Below are positions 1-7,715 of a stretch of DNA of 37,388 nucleotides, piece by piece; within the stretch, counting starts at the first letter, position 1; the number at the start of each line of letters is the position of its first letter. The notes under the pieces are model-generated. The model was not told the DNA's origin. It searched no databases and saw only the letters and a program-made list of their open reading frames with translations. The DNA is from Halobacteriovorax sp. (GTDB lineage Bacteria > Bdellovibrionota > Bacteriovoracia > Bacteriovoracales > Bacteriovoracaceae). The stretch covers positions 64,017 to 101,404 of the forward strand of contig PBIO01000025.1 of the NCBI GenBank assembly GCA_002720865.1, read 5' to 3'. A program made the translations under genes and the position numbers.

Positions 1-691
1 CAAAGCTCGTATGCCATGAATCAGAAACATAATCCGGATCAATCCACCCAATGCCCATATGAATATCTTCAGCAAACTGATTATAATCATCTTGGCTTAT
101 AGATAATTGATACCGATTATACTGTTCAAGTTCTTCTTTAATTAAATCTCTAAGTTGTTCTCTAGAAAACTTCATATCCTTGCTACCTTCTCCAAGTTCT
201 GTTGGGCTTAGGTCCTGACTGTCGATCAACATGTCATCAATTGTGGCTAGGATCGCATCATAAGTTTGGCGTCGGACATCATCTCGCATGTTTGTATCAC
301 CGAACCGACGGCCCAAGTATGGAACTTGTTCCCAAATCCATGCATTTGATTTCTGGATTCCCTGGCCACCAGGGCCGAAGAAAATATATCCCATTGATTG
401 ATCTTCAAGCCCGACCTTACCAGGTTGATCAACAACTAGCCATTTTTGCTTAGAACCCTGTTCATCAATAAATTCAATTGATATTCCGGAATATCCTGAA
501 TCAAACATTTGCACATTTACATTAAAAAGGCCGGCGTCTTCAAACACTGTATCAATTTCATCTGCAAAGCTGACAAGGTGTGGATACTTTTCTTCATACT
601 TGTCCATTCCCCAACCACGGCTCTTTGAAACAGGCATCTCATTAAGTGCTGTTTCCTTTATAAACTTACGCAACTGGTTAATTGAACTCAT
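1..691 (-). CDS. Partial protein with capsid-targeting-like N-terminus
   Basis: The frame is open to the left edge, so the C-terminus is missing (230 codons seen). I chose the ATG at 691 because AGAGGG lies 7 nt upstream; an in-frame ATG at 697 is too close to that site. The N-terminus, about MSSINQLRKFIKETALNE, is a short basic amphipathic helix with I-K-E and L-N-E, both fitting a T4-type prohead protease site. A second similar helix, MKFSREQLRDLIKEELEQ, begins at residue 173. The part between is soluble, with segments such as GYIFFGPGGQGIQ and WIWEQVPYLGRRFGD that I do not recognise. Its N-terminus groups it with the cargo candidates at 25872-36711. Inference: a packaged head protein. Function unknown. 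Confidence 0.75.
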   Translation of the reverse strand, partial: MSSINQLRKFIKETALNEMPVSKSRGWGMDKYEEKYPHLVSFADEIDTVFEDAGLFNVNVQMFDSGYSGISIEFIDEQGSKQKWLVVDQPGKVGLEDQSMGYIFFGPGGQGIQKSNAWIWEQVPYLGRRFGDTNMRDDVRRQTYDAILATIDDMLIDSQDLSPTELGEGSKDMKFSREQLRDLIKEELEQYNRYQLSISQDDYNQFAEDIHMGIGWIDPDYVSDSWHTSF

Positions 692-800
692 GTACATACC
701 CTCTTTACCTTATTAAGTATCATGTCCGATAGTAAATATACAGCCATAATCACTCGTTGGATACTAGTTTATCCACTTAAAGTGAATAACCAAGAATTAA

Positions 801-1157
801 TTATATCAGGGGCACCTCAAAGTTGTTAATTTCATCTAAAGACTCTAAAATTACAATCTTAATCGGGTTTTTTTCTTGCACATCTTTCATTTTATGGCGC
901 GCAGCGTCAGTCCAATATCCCTTTACTTCAATATAGACACCATAATCAGGTAAATAGAAGTCAGGAATGTACTTTCTCTTTCTTCCTCTGATTGTGTGAT
1001 ATAGGAAATGCATACTTTCATCCCTAACCCACTTTACTCCAAGCTCATCTAATCTTTTTGCGAAGGCTGTTTCCCATGAGCTATCCATTGATACTTCAAG
1101 CCCATCAACGGTTGTGTATATTGATTGTTTGCTCCATAGCTTTTTTTTCTTACTCAT
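801..1157 (-). CDS. PD-(D/E)XK nuclease-like protein
   Basis: A 118-residue protein with the layout of small phage and Vsr-like endonucleases. It has SSWE with Glu29, then IPDFYLPDYG with Asp66, then EVKGYW with Glu77 and Lys79. This is the E...D...ExK active site of the PD-(D/E)XK fold, which cuts DNA with Mg2+. The basic N-terminus (MSKKKKLW) may contact nucleic acid. The ATG at 1157 is preferred because GAGG precedes it by 5 nt; a start seven codons upstream has no ribosome site. No second domain is present, so it may be a stand-alone nicking or homing-type nuclease or a repair enzyme. The fold is quite sure, the substrate unknown. Confidence 0.75.
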   Translation of the reverse strand: MSKKKKLWSKQSIYTTVDGLEVSMDSSWETAFAKRLDELGVKWVRDESMHFLYHTIRGRKRKYIPDFYLPDYGVYIEVKGYWTDAARHKMKDVQEKNPIKIVILESLDEINNFEVPLI

Positions 1158-1233
1158 TATACCCTCAAATTGTACCATATAATTATCAGCAAGTGCATGA
1201 ATGCAATATAAGCACTTTATTGGATAAAATAAA

Positions 1234-1380
1234 ATGGATCAATTATTAATGGTATGGGTATGGCTAGATATCATAGCAGATATTATCATTATAAGCTATG
1301 CCAGCTGGTATGCATATAGAAAATTATCGGCTTGGGGGAAAAAATTTAGCCAACATATCCGCCAAGGTCTTCGAAGCTAG
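1234..1380 (+). CDS. Small single-pass membrane protein (48 aa)
   Basis: A 48-residue reading frame from ATG 1234 to TAG 1380. It starts MDQLLMVWVWLDIIADIIII, giving one hydrophobic segment over residues 4-25, followed by a basic tail (YRKLSAWGKKFSQHIRQGLRS) that would sit in the cytoplasm. The ribosome site is weak (GGAT). Its stop interlocks with that of the convergent Nfu-like gene in the 4-nt palindrome CTAG (1377-1380), a junction type seen five more times here, which supports it as real. No family recognised; a holin-like or membrane accessory role is only a guess. Confidence 0.5.
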   Translation: MDQLLMVWVWLDIIADIIIISYASWYAYRKLSAWGKKFSQHIRQGLRS

Positions 1381-1649
1381 TAGTACGGATTGATTCCTTG
1401 AGAATGATCTGTTGCATCTTCAACAGACTCGAGGCCTGGAAATTCCGTTGTCAAGGCATGCGTAATCATTAGCTTAAGCGTAATAGTTGAACTAGCACAG
1501 CCTTGACAGCCTCCCCCCATGGTAACGTATAGTATCCCTGACTCTTCATCATAACTATGGATATTCAAAAATCCTCCATGTGATGCCAGGCCTGGGTTAA
1601 TATCTTCTTCGATATATTTTTCTATTTGTTCTTTACTTGGGCGATTCAT
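1377..1649 (-). CDS. NifU C-terminal/Nfu-like Fe-S scaffold
   Basis: A 90-residue protein matching the Nfu (NifU C-terminal) domain. It has an N-terminal helix with EKYIEEDINPGLASHGG, then GGGCQGCASS with Cys48 and Cys51 forming the CxxC that binds a 4Fe-4S cluster between two subunits. Nfu proteins carry assembled clusters to client enzymes. Length is normal for a single-domain Nfu. It overlaps the upstream IscA-like gene by 17 nt, so the two are probably co-translated. This is a plausible auxiliary module that loads host or phage Fe-S enzymes during infection. Confidence 0.88.
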   Translation of the reverse strand: MNRPSKEQIEKYIEEDINPGLASHGGFLNIHSYDEESGILYVTMGGGCQGCASSTITLKLMITHALTTEFPGLESVEDATDHSQGINPYY

Positions 1650-2001
1650 CTTTTATCCTTCCTGGATCAAATGATATTGATTCGCCACACCCGCAAGACT
1701 TCGATGCATAGGGAGTATTAAATGTAAAACCTGAGGATAGAATCGTTTCCTCATATCCTATTTCAGTACCATTTAAAAATATGAACGATTTTCGGTCGCA
1801 GTATATCTTAAGGCTGCCATGATCAAAGATCCGATATATATCTTCATTTTCAGGTGGTGATATAAAATCTAGCTCATACTTAAAACCCGAGCACCCCCCT
1901 CCACGAAGGCCTACTTGTAAAACATAGTCATCAGGCTTGTTCATTTTCTTCTTAAGCTCTAGAGCCTTTGCTAAAGCTACTTCTGTTATTTTAAGATCCA
2001 T
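1633..2001 (-). CDS. A-type Fe-S carrier (IscA/ErpA/HesB family)
   Basis: A 122-residue protein with the three conserved cysteines of the A-type carriers: Cys37 in RGGGCSGF, and Cys103 and Cys105 in the C-terminal KSCGCGESIS. The body (ALAKALELKKKMN, YELDFISPP, GFTFNTPYASKSCGCG) follows the HesB-like fold throughout. These proteins take clusters from a scaffold and deliver them to apo-enzymes. It is the first gene of a two-gene minus-strand unit with Nfu and diverges from the gene at 2081. Whether it is closer to ErpA or IscA cannot be told by eye. Confidence 0.9.
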   Translation of the reverse strand: MDLKITEVALAKALELKKKMNKPDDYVLQVGLRGGGCSGFKYELDFISPPENEDIYRIFDHGSLKIYCDRKSFIFLNGTEIGYEETILSSGFTFNTPYASKSCGCGESISFDPGRIKDESPK

Positions 2002-2040
2002 ATTCTAATCATACCTTTGTTATTAAAAGTGTATTAAGTC

Positions 2041-2048
2041 TATAAATA
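2041..2048 (+). promoter_or_regulatory. Candidate T4-like late promoter box (TATAAATA)
   Basis: The octamer TATAAATA, identical to the phage T4 late promoter element, lies in the divergent gap 33 nt before the ATG at 2081. A TATAAT hexamer at 2055-2060 in the same gap could instead be a sigma70-type -10. The gap is AT-rich, so a chance match is possible. A matching octamer sits about 40 nt before the start at 21102 on the minus strand. Confidence 0.3.
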
Positions 2049-2080
2049 TGTCGAAACTATAATACCTAATCAAAGGTAAC

Positions 2081-3328
2081 ATGTCGACAATCATAATAAT
2101 TTTATGTCTCCCTCTCTTATTTTTCTTGTGGTGTGGAATTCATGAGACAGCACACATTATAGCAGCAAGATCATATACAAAATTATCAAATGTTAAGTTC
2201 AAACTATATCCTCATAAAAATAAATCCCTAGGATTTGTGTGGGCTTCAGTATCATGGAAACCAGAAAAAAGATTGTCTGATTCAGAATTTGCATGGGTAT
2301 CAATAGCACCAAGATTCCCTGATATCCTGGCTGTAATCCTTTTTCCGCTGTGGGCATTAATGCCAAATGGCACAGCCATGCTTATATGGGGTGCAATATG
2401 GGGTGCAGGCCTGATTGATCTATTTGTAGGGTCACTTGGAATTAGTAAAACATCGGACTTGAGGAGAGCTGCAAAAGGGTGGGAATGCAACCCTTGGATA
2501 CTTCGAATAAATGGAATGATGCTGATATTAGTTAGCGCAGTTACGGGTGTATTATTGTTTTTATATGCAGCACCCGTCAATGAAGCAGGCAACACACATG
2601 ACATTGATGCAGAAACTATACAACATGCATCTAGCTCAACATGTGACCCAAGCGTACACCAGTTTCCGAATGAGGGTTTAACGGAGTGTAAGTCATCACC
2701 GGTATGCCCTGCAGGAATGGCACAAGTTGATAACTTTTGCATGGATAGATTCGAAGCATCGTTGATTAATATTGAAACAGGCTCATCATGGTCACCATAC
2801 CATCATCCACCAAAGAATATACGTATCCAGGCCGTGTCATTATTGGGTGCAGTACCCCAGGGGTATATCGACGGCCTGTCTGCTTCGCGTGCGTGCACGG
2901 CTAATAATAAAAGGTTATGTACGTCCAAGGAGTGGCTACGAGCATGCCGCGGCAAGAATATGCATATATACCCATATGGGAATAAAAGGTTACCAGGAAC
3001 ATGCAATGATGCAAGGACAATACATCCTGCAATAGAACTATTTGGCAGGCATAAAAACGTTTTTCAGAAAATCCAGAATCCATGTATCAATCAATTATTA
3101 GACAGTGTTAGCCTCACGGGGGGGCATCCAGAATGTGTTACAGGTGAATCTATATATGATATGATGGGGAACCTTCATGAATGGATTGCCGATGATACAG
3201 GGACGTTTAGGGGAGGTTACTATGTTGATACATACCGCAACGGGCCAGGTTGTCTATATAGAACAACTGCACACTCTATACACCACTGGGATTACTCAAC
3301 CGGATTTAGGTGTTGTAAATCATTATGA
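2081..3328 (+). CDS. Membrane HExxH protein fused to FGE-sulfatase-like domain
   Basis: A 415-residue two-part protein. Residues 1-165 hold several membrane segments; the first runs into H21-E-T-A-H25, the zinc site layout of M50 intramembrane peptidases, and DLFVGSLG could give a third ligand. Residues 205-415 are Cys-rich and resemble the formylglycine-generating-enzyme/sulfatase-modifying (C-type-lectin-like) domain: VDNFCMDRFEAS, RLCTSKEWLRACRG, YPYGN, MMGNLHEWIADD, FRGGYYVD and the ending GFRCCKSL. The lectin-like half would lie outside the inner membrane, where its cysteines could pair. The start has AAAGG 4 nt upstream. Fold calls are good; activity of either half is uncertain. Substrate modification, binding or membrane proteolysis are all possible. 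Confidence 0.75.
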   Translation: MSTIIIILCLPLLFFLWCGIHETAHIIAARSYTKLSNVKFKLYPHKNKSLGFVWASVSWKPEKRLSDSEFAWVSIAPRFPDILAVILFPLWALMPNGTAMLIWGAIWGAGLIDLFVGSLGISKTSDLRRAAKGWECNPWILRINGMMLILVSAVTGVLLFLYAAPVNEAGNTHDIDAETIQHASSSTCDPSVHQFPNEGLTECKSSPVCPAGMAQVDNFCMDRFEASLINIETGSSWSPYHHPPKNIRIQAVSLLGAVPQGYIDGLSASRACTANNKRLCTSKEWLRACRGKNMHIYPYGNKRLPGTCNDARTIHPAIELFGRHKNVFQKIQNPCINQLLDSVSLTGGHPECVTGESIYDMMGNLHEWIADDTGTFRGGYYVDTYRNGPGCLYRTTAHSIHHWDYSTGFRCCKSL

Positions 3329-3409
3329 TATTGATGTACAATAAAATAAATATTGCTTTTGAAAACTAGTGTTTAATTTGCATATTTATTAATCGGAGGA
3401 TCTATAGTC

Positions 3410-3763
3410 ATGGCAAAAAAGAAATCGCAGAAAAAAAGTCCTACCCCCGAACAAGAGAATGTGGTTAGCCGTAGCACAAAAAAACACAAAGAATATTGCA
3501 CTATCGCTAAGCGGGCCCAAGAACAGAACTTGCCAGATGTTATAGCAAAACATGGCAATCATGATTGTACATGTAGATGGGATATTGCAGCGGAGACAGT
3601 AGATGAATTAATGGGTTGGGTAACTGACTTATGTGACGAAAATAATAAGTTAAAAGAGTCGTTGCAAAGAGCTATATCAAGGATCGGAAAGGGTAACGAA
3701 GAAATGAAAGAAATGATTTCAAAAGTATGCCCAGATGTTAACTCAGAACCTGAAAAAGATTAG
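3410..3763 (+). CDS. Hypothetical protein with basic N-terminus and coiled coil
   Basis: A 117-residue soluble protein, well started by GGAGGA 9 nt before the ATG. It has a Lys-rich head (MAKKKSQKKS), a middle with HGNHDCTCRW that could bind a metal through Cys and His, and a helical acidic C-terminal half (ETVDELMGWVTDLCDENNKL) likely to form a coiled coil. No family recognised. Its TAG stop interlocks with the stop of the convergent gene in TTAG (3760-3763). Confidence 0.7.
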   Translation: MAKKKSQKKSPTPEQENVVSRSTKKHKEYCTIAKRAQEQNLPDVIAKHGNHDCTCRWDIAAETVDELMGWVTDLCDENNKLKESLQRAISRIGKGNEEMKEMISKVCPDVNSEPEKD

Positions 3764-4032
3764 ACTAATTTTTGAATTAATTCTAGGTCACTTGGATCTT
3801 CCTCTGATATCCCTCCCTTGTCATTGTTCCACCTAAGGTCGAACCACCTTACAGAAATTATAGTCATTTCTGCAGCAAGATTTGGGTCGCCGCCTAATAA
3901 TATAACTGATGTTTCGATTACTAACCCGTATGGCCTGACACCAGCAGGGACTACCCATCGGACCCCAATACTTTTTCTACTTATGTCGCCCCGATATCTA
4001 ACCAGGTCTCCTGGCTCAAAATGACGTGCCAT
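3760..4032 (-). CDS. Small SH3/KOW-like beta-barrel protein
   Basis: A 90-residue protein starting MARHFEPGDLVRYRGD, followed by alternating short strands and Gly turns (RPYGLVIETSVILL, TIISVRWFDLRWN). The opening x-G-D-L-V with later GLVIE and W-rich strands is the look of small SH3/KOW-like phage proteins. At least six others in this window have this start (9236, 18350, 22272, 22459, 23015, 24708). It lies 8 nt behind the gene at 4041 in a two-gene unit. Function unknown. Confidence 0.65.
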   Translation of the reverse strand: MARHFEPGDLVRYRGDISRKSIGVRWVVPAGVRPYGLVIETSVILLGGDPNLAAEMTIISVRWFDLRWNNDKGGISEEDPSDLELIQKLV

Positions 4033-4040
4033 GTAAGTAA

Positions 4041-4244
4041 TTATTTCTTAGGCTTTTGATTTATAGCGTATTCAGAAGAATATGGGTCTTTACCCATATT
4101 CTCTAGCATTTTTCGTATTCTTTCAACCCAGGCCAGGCCGGCTGGACAATCACAATATTCTGAAATAACCCTAGCATGGCGGTATGTTTGATACCGACCA
4201 AAGTCGTTGCAGCGATTACAGGGTGATTTTTTGCTATTACCCAT
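4041..4244 (-). CDS. Small Cys-rich, zinc-ribbon-like protein
   Basis: A 67-residue protein with two cysteine pairs: C-N-R-C in SPCNRCNDFG near residue 10, and C-D-C in EYCDCPAG near residue 32. Spacing and the aromatic and basic residues between suggest a small zinc-binding fold like those of rubredoxin-type or DnaJ-like ribbons. The C-terminus is helical and ends in a basic tail. AGG precedes the ATG. First gene of a pair with the SH3-like protein at 3760. Function unknown; binding to nucleic acid or protein is plausible. Confidence 0.65.
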   Translation of the reverse strand: MGNSKKSPCNRCNDFGRYQTYRHARVISEYCDCPAGLAWVERIRKMLENMGKDPYSSEYAINQKPKK

Positions 4245-4332
4245 TAAAACCTAGCTAGTTCATGTCCTACATCTTTAAGTATTTTACCACGGATCCAAAT
4301 ATCTAGATACTTAGTAATAAAGTGGAGAAGTT

Positions 4333-4461
4333 ATGTACAAAAGACTTAAAGACTACATGGAATGGCGGGGGATTACACTCAAAGATATTGTTGCCATGAC
4401 AATTTGCCTTGGTATGTTATTAAGCACTGTCATTTTTGGTGTTATTGTATTGATAGCCTAA
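4333..4461 (+). CDS. Small single-pass membrane protein (42 aa)
   Basis: A 42-residue frame with a good ribosome site (GGAG 5 nt before the ATG at 4333). It has a basic, Trp-containing N-terminus (MYKRLKDYMEWRG) and a C-terminal hydrophobic helix over about residues 19-42 (IVAMTICLGMLLSTVIFGVI). Single-pass phage proteins of this size include holins and superinfection-exclusion or lysis regulators, but nothing here decides between these. It stands alone just before the Hint-domain gene at 4517, 55 nt away, and may be co-transcribed with it. Confidence 0.6.
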   Translation: MYKRLKDYMEWRGITLKDIVAMTICLGMLLSTVIFGVIVLIA

Positions 4462-4516
4462 TATATTAAGCACATGGAAGCAATATTTAGTATTGAACCC
4501 GAGGGGACTATAAATA

Positions 4517-6853
4517 ATGAGCCATAGAACACCACCAAATGCCGATGTCGTAGCGTTTGACTCAGCAACCGAGGAAGATCCCACACCTGGCATTGGAGCC
4601 GGCACAATTGTCCAGGAAGACTTTGTAGGTGGGGTAGATAATGACGGAGTACCCCAAGTCGATTTCAAATCGATTTTGAAACACTGGATGGAGCTAACAC
4701 CTCAAAACAGGGGTAAGTCAATCAAACAACGGTTGGCTGGAGACAACGATCGTTGGGAAAAATTTAAGTGCCTTGTTAACTGGGCTGATGAAAGTCACCC
4801 AAGAAAAAGTTACCTGACAGGAAATGGCTACTGGCACGCGACGGAGATGATGCAGGGTTGTCCGCCGGCGAACAGTAAAGGTGCATATAAAGAAGATGGT
4901 GTATATTCCCAAGCTTTGGCCGATACGGTTGACAACCCGGATGAGCCCGAAGACACAAGGGTCTCAATCCCGTTAGGGCTATCATATGTCCCAGATGATC
5001 ACCTTGGAGAATGCATCGATCTGCTAGCAGACAGTTCAATTATATGCAATGGCATACCCGGGTGTGTGGATATAGCTGCATGCAATTTTAAGCCAACGGC
5101 AACAGAAAATGATCCTGAGGATCCATGTATAATCCAGCCATCTTGGTTACCAGTGGAAGTAACTGATTTGTGCGAAGACGGTAACAAATGTAGGGGTGTA
5201 AGGGTATCAGTCGTCTGTGACATGTGGTCAGACGGGGGTGATTTTGAAGAAGGCAACCCAGGTTATGAATGGGAATGGCAGACTGCGGAAGGCCTCAAAA
5301 AATATACATTTGCTGTGCAAAGTACCCATGGTATTAGTAAGATTCGCCTAGACTTCTGGGGTGGATGTATGCTTTCAGAACAAGCCATGGCTGGTGGTAC
5401 ACCGATGCCCCACCATTGTGACACTGATGAGGATTGGGTCGGCACCGGTGGGTGTTCAGGAGATGAATGGGGATATAACTGTGGTGAGGGTAGTGAATCT
5501 TCCGGAAATGCATGCTTTAGAAGGGATCTATATTCAACTAACAACTGGACTGTTGAAAGATCTAGTGATGGCGGAGTCACAGCTACGACTGTACAAACGG
5601 ACGGCAGCTGTGATTCATCCAGGGTGGTGTGTGGTACATCATTCGCATCCGATGGTGCATGGCTTGACACTGACTGTGATGGTGATCCAAACTACCTGTT
5701 GCCAGGCTGCCCGGGGATCCCCCATATAGAAATAACTTCCCCAAATGCATCTAGTAATATTCCTGCTAGCGGTGATGGCGATCCGGTTAAGTTTATAACG
5801 ATCTGGTTTAGGTCATCATACTTTACAACAGATCATCAATGGTTAACCCACATTAAGGTAACGGCCGAGGACATCGATGGAGTCGAGTATCTGGAAGATG
5901 ATGAATATTATTACCCGGAATATAGCGGAAATTTCCCCAATCAATTACCTGCCAGCGAGTTTGACTCTGAAGGGAACTTAATAGATGACACCCCTTATTA
6001 TGACGGGGGACCATGCGTTGGCTATGCCTTAGGTACTGATTGTTGCGAAGCACCAGAAGGATATCCATGGATACTACCTGGGCTGGGTGACGGAATATCA
6101 TGCCCCGGGTATGGTGATACATTTCCTGGTTTAGATATTGGGGTAATTGACTCGAGTAAGTGGGATGATGATAGGTTTATCCACGGAGTTGATTTATTAG
6201 ATGACACTATTGCCGAAGATGTGACGATCGAAGCCAACGACGATTTACTTACATGGATCGAAACCCTGACAACATGGGACGTGAACCAGGATGGTGTTAT
6301 AGACAAGAATGAGTGTGTCATTGAGGGTACAATCATATTAACCCAACGTGGTGATGTCGCTGTTGAGGATCTTAAAGAAGATGACTTATTATATGCACCT
6401 AACTTTACAGACGGATCATATGGGTATTTTAAGCTCAAACATAAAAAAGCATCAACCGCCCAAAGAATAGTTCAAATTGTAACAACAGGTGGTGCTGAAT
6501 TATTTTGCAGTGTTTCTCACAATATATATCATGACTCTGCCCCAGAAAATAAAATGCCCGTTTCTAAGCTTAGGCCAGGCGCGCCGATCTATATCTTAAG
6601 CGATGAACATATACTACATAAAGACTCAGTTGCAAAAATACGGCTTATTCATTCACCAGGTGTTACTGTATATGACCTAGATGTTGAAGAGCCTATCGAT
6701 ATATATTTTAGCAATGCTATATTATCACATAATAAGACTGTCGACCCTGGCCATGAAGGTGGACCTGAATTGCCTGGTGGTGAAGATGGACCGGCTGCAG
6801 GGGGTGCAGGGGTGGATGTGGTAGTCGGCACAGGCTCTGAAGATGGCGACTAA
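4517..6853 (+). CDS. Large secreted/structural-type protein with C-terminal Hint (intein-like) domain
   Basis: A 778-residue acidic protein; GAGGGG precedes the ATG. Around residues 180-200 it has GCVDIAACNFKPTATENDPE, a form of the GCxDPxAxNYxPxAT repeat common in aquatic viral and bacterial surface proteins. Residues 588-599 (DVNQDGVIDKNE) form a dockerin/EF-hand-like calcium loop. Directly after it, Cys600 to Asn739 is a 140-residue Hint domain: CVIEGTIILTQRGDVAVEDL (block A), SVSHNIYH with His668 (block B), and YFSNAILSHN ending His738-Asn739. No homing endonuclease fits in this length. The residue after Asn739 is Lys, not Cys, Ser or Thr, so cleavage rather than splicing is expected, as in bacterial intein-like domains. 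The tail is Gly/Asp-rich. Likely a surface or tail-associated protein that cuts or anchors itself. Confidence 0.8.
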   Translation: MSHRTPPNADVVAFDSATEEDPTPGIGAGTIVQEDFVGGVDNDGVPQVDFKSILKHWMELTPQNRGKSIKQRLAGDNDRWEKFKCLVNWADESHPRKSYLTGNGYWHATEMMQGCPPANSKGAYKEDGVYSQALADTVDNPDEPEDTRVSIPLGLSYVPDDHLGECIDLLADSSIICNGIPGCVDIAACNFKPTATENDPEDPCIIQPSWLPVEVTDLCEDGNKCRGVRVSVVCDMWSDGGDFEEGNPGYEWEWQTAEGLKKYTFAVQSTHGISKIRLDFWGGCMLSEQAMAGGTPMPHHCDTDEDWVGTGGCSGDEWGYNCGEGSESSGNACFRRDLYSTNNWTVERSSDGGVTATTVQTDGSCDSSRVVCGTSFASDGAWLDTDCDGDPNYLLPGCPGIPHIEITSPNASSNIPASGDGDPVKFITIWFRSSYFTTDHQWLTHIKVTAEDIDGVEYLEDDEYYYPEYSGNFPNQLPASEFDSEGNLIDDTPYYDGGPCVGYALGTDCCEAPEGYPWILPGLGDGISCPGYGDTFPGLDIGVIDSSKWDDDRFIHGVDLLDDTIAEDVTIEANDDLLTWIETLTTWDVNQDGVIDKNECVIEGTIILTQRGDVAVEDLKEDDLLYAPNFTDGSYGYFKLKHKKASTAQRIVQIVTTGGAELFCSVSHNIYHDSAPENKMPVSKLRPGAPIYILSDEHILHKDSVAKIRLIHSPGVTVYDLDVEEPIDIYFSNAILSHNKTVDPGHEGGPELPGGEDGPAAGGAGVDVVVGTGSEDGD

Positions 6854-7085
6854 AATCGGAATTATTTAAAATATTTTCGAAAATTACCAGCTAAACTTAC
6901 TATGTATTAATAGGGCGCCATGGCGCGCCTCAACGATTAGGTTACGGTTATGTATCTGTTGATTAGGTTCATTGATATAGCGGGTCATCGCAAGGGGTTA
7001 CGTTAGTTAAATTATCTTGGTTAATTAAGTGTACATAGTTGTAGCATATCTTTATTTTTTATTATGAATTATATGTGAGACAACA
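6854..7085. other. Noncoding 232-nt gap with palindrome and short direct repeat
   Basis: The longest gap in the window. It holds a perfect 12-nt palindrome GCGCCATGGCGC at 6915-6926, GC-rich in an AT-rich setting, and a direct repeat GATTAGGTT at 6935-6943 and 6961-6969. No open frame, tRNA or clear terminator was found. It probably contains the promoter of the CREST gene at 7086 and may hold a protein-binding site. Confidence 0.5.
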
Positions 7086-7715
7086 ATGTCAGACTGGGCG
7101 ACAGTTTTAAATGTTTGGAGCAATATCACGATTATTATTGCCAGCCTATTGTGTATAGGTTACGTTGCCAAAAAAAATCCAATAGATAAATTATCAATGT
7201 TCTTTGCCGGGCTTACCGGACTCATTGGCATAGGAAGTACAATATATCATGTGTATGGTACTACCTGGGCCCAGCTTACAGATATCGTACCGGTCTGGAC
7301 ATTTATGGTAACTTACACCGGAGCAGCCATGTATTATATGTTAGGCTGGTCAAAACGGATGACAACGTTATGTATGATTTTATTCATGACGTCATTAGCA
7401 GCCACCGGTGTATTTCATATTGAAGCGCCGGCGGTGCCCTGGATCCCCGGGGCGGTGATGCTCTGGATATTCTATATCGTCCTATCTAGAAAAGGTGCTG
7501 CAGTAGCATACGGTATGAGGAATGCGGCGGCATGTTTCACCGTAGCGATACCGGTTAAGACTTTAGACCCATATGCATGCATGCATGCTGTCATCGGTAC
7601 ACATTGGGTATGGCATATAATCATTGCAGTTATGTTAACTTACCTGGTAACTAGTATGCATGATTATAGAACTAAAGACACCCCTTCCGATAAGCTCGAT
7701 CATATAAACGAGTAA
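7086..7715 (+). CDS. CREST/alkaline-ceramidase-like seven-helix membrane hydrolase
   Basis: A 209-residue protein with about seven membrane helices. The conserved residues of the CREST superfamily (alkaline ceramidases, PAQR receptors, Per1) are all present in order: Ser51 and His55 (GSTIYH) in the second helix, Asp66 (LTDIVPVW) in the third, and His173 and His177 (GTHWVWH) in the last. In family members these bind zinc and cut an amide bond in ceramide-like lipids. Length fits a compact bacterial member. Its 3' end overlaps the convergent lipoprotein gene by 44 nt. It lies near a fatty-acid-hydroxylase-like gene and a patatin, suggesting lipid remodelling. The family is fairly sure, the substrate is not. 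Confidence 0.75.
   Translation: MSDWATVLNVWSNITIIIASLLCIGYVAKKNPIDKLSMFFAGLTGLIGIGSTIYHVYGTTWAQLTDIVPVWTFMVTYTGAAMYYMLGWSKRMTTLCMILFMTSLAATGVFHIEAPAVPWIPGAVMLWIFYIVLSRKGAAVAYGMRNAAACFTVAIPVKTLDPYACMHAVIGTHWVWHIIIAVMLTYLVTSMHDYRTKDTPSDKLDHINE

Noticed and set aside
202-453. Plus-strand frame of 83 codons inside the left-edge gene
   Set aside because: It lies opposite the real minus-strand gene, has no ribosome site and reads as low-complexity, Cys/His-rich shadow sequence.
2212-2742. Long 176-codon minus-strand frame
   Set aside because: It lies wholly inside the HExxH-FGE gene, which has strong family motifs; the antisense frame has none.
2645-3328. Diversity-generating retroelement target
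   Set aside because: The FGE/C-type-lectin-like fold is used by such systems, but there is no reverse transcriptase, no template repeat and no adenine-biased variable stretch in this window.
4509-4516. TATAAATA directly before the ATG at 4517
   Set aside because: It sits between the ribosome site and the start codon, so it cannot be a promoter for that gene.
5263-5670. 135-codon minus-strand frame
   Set aside because: Opposite the Hint-domain gene; shadow of its codon pattern, with no signal or family.
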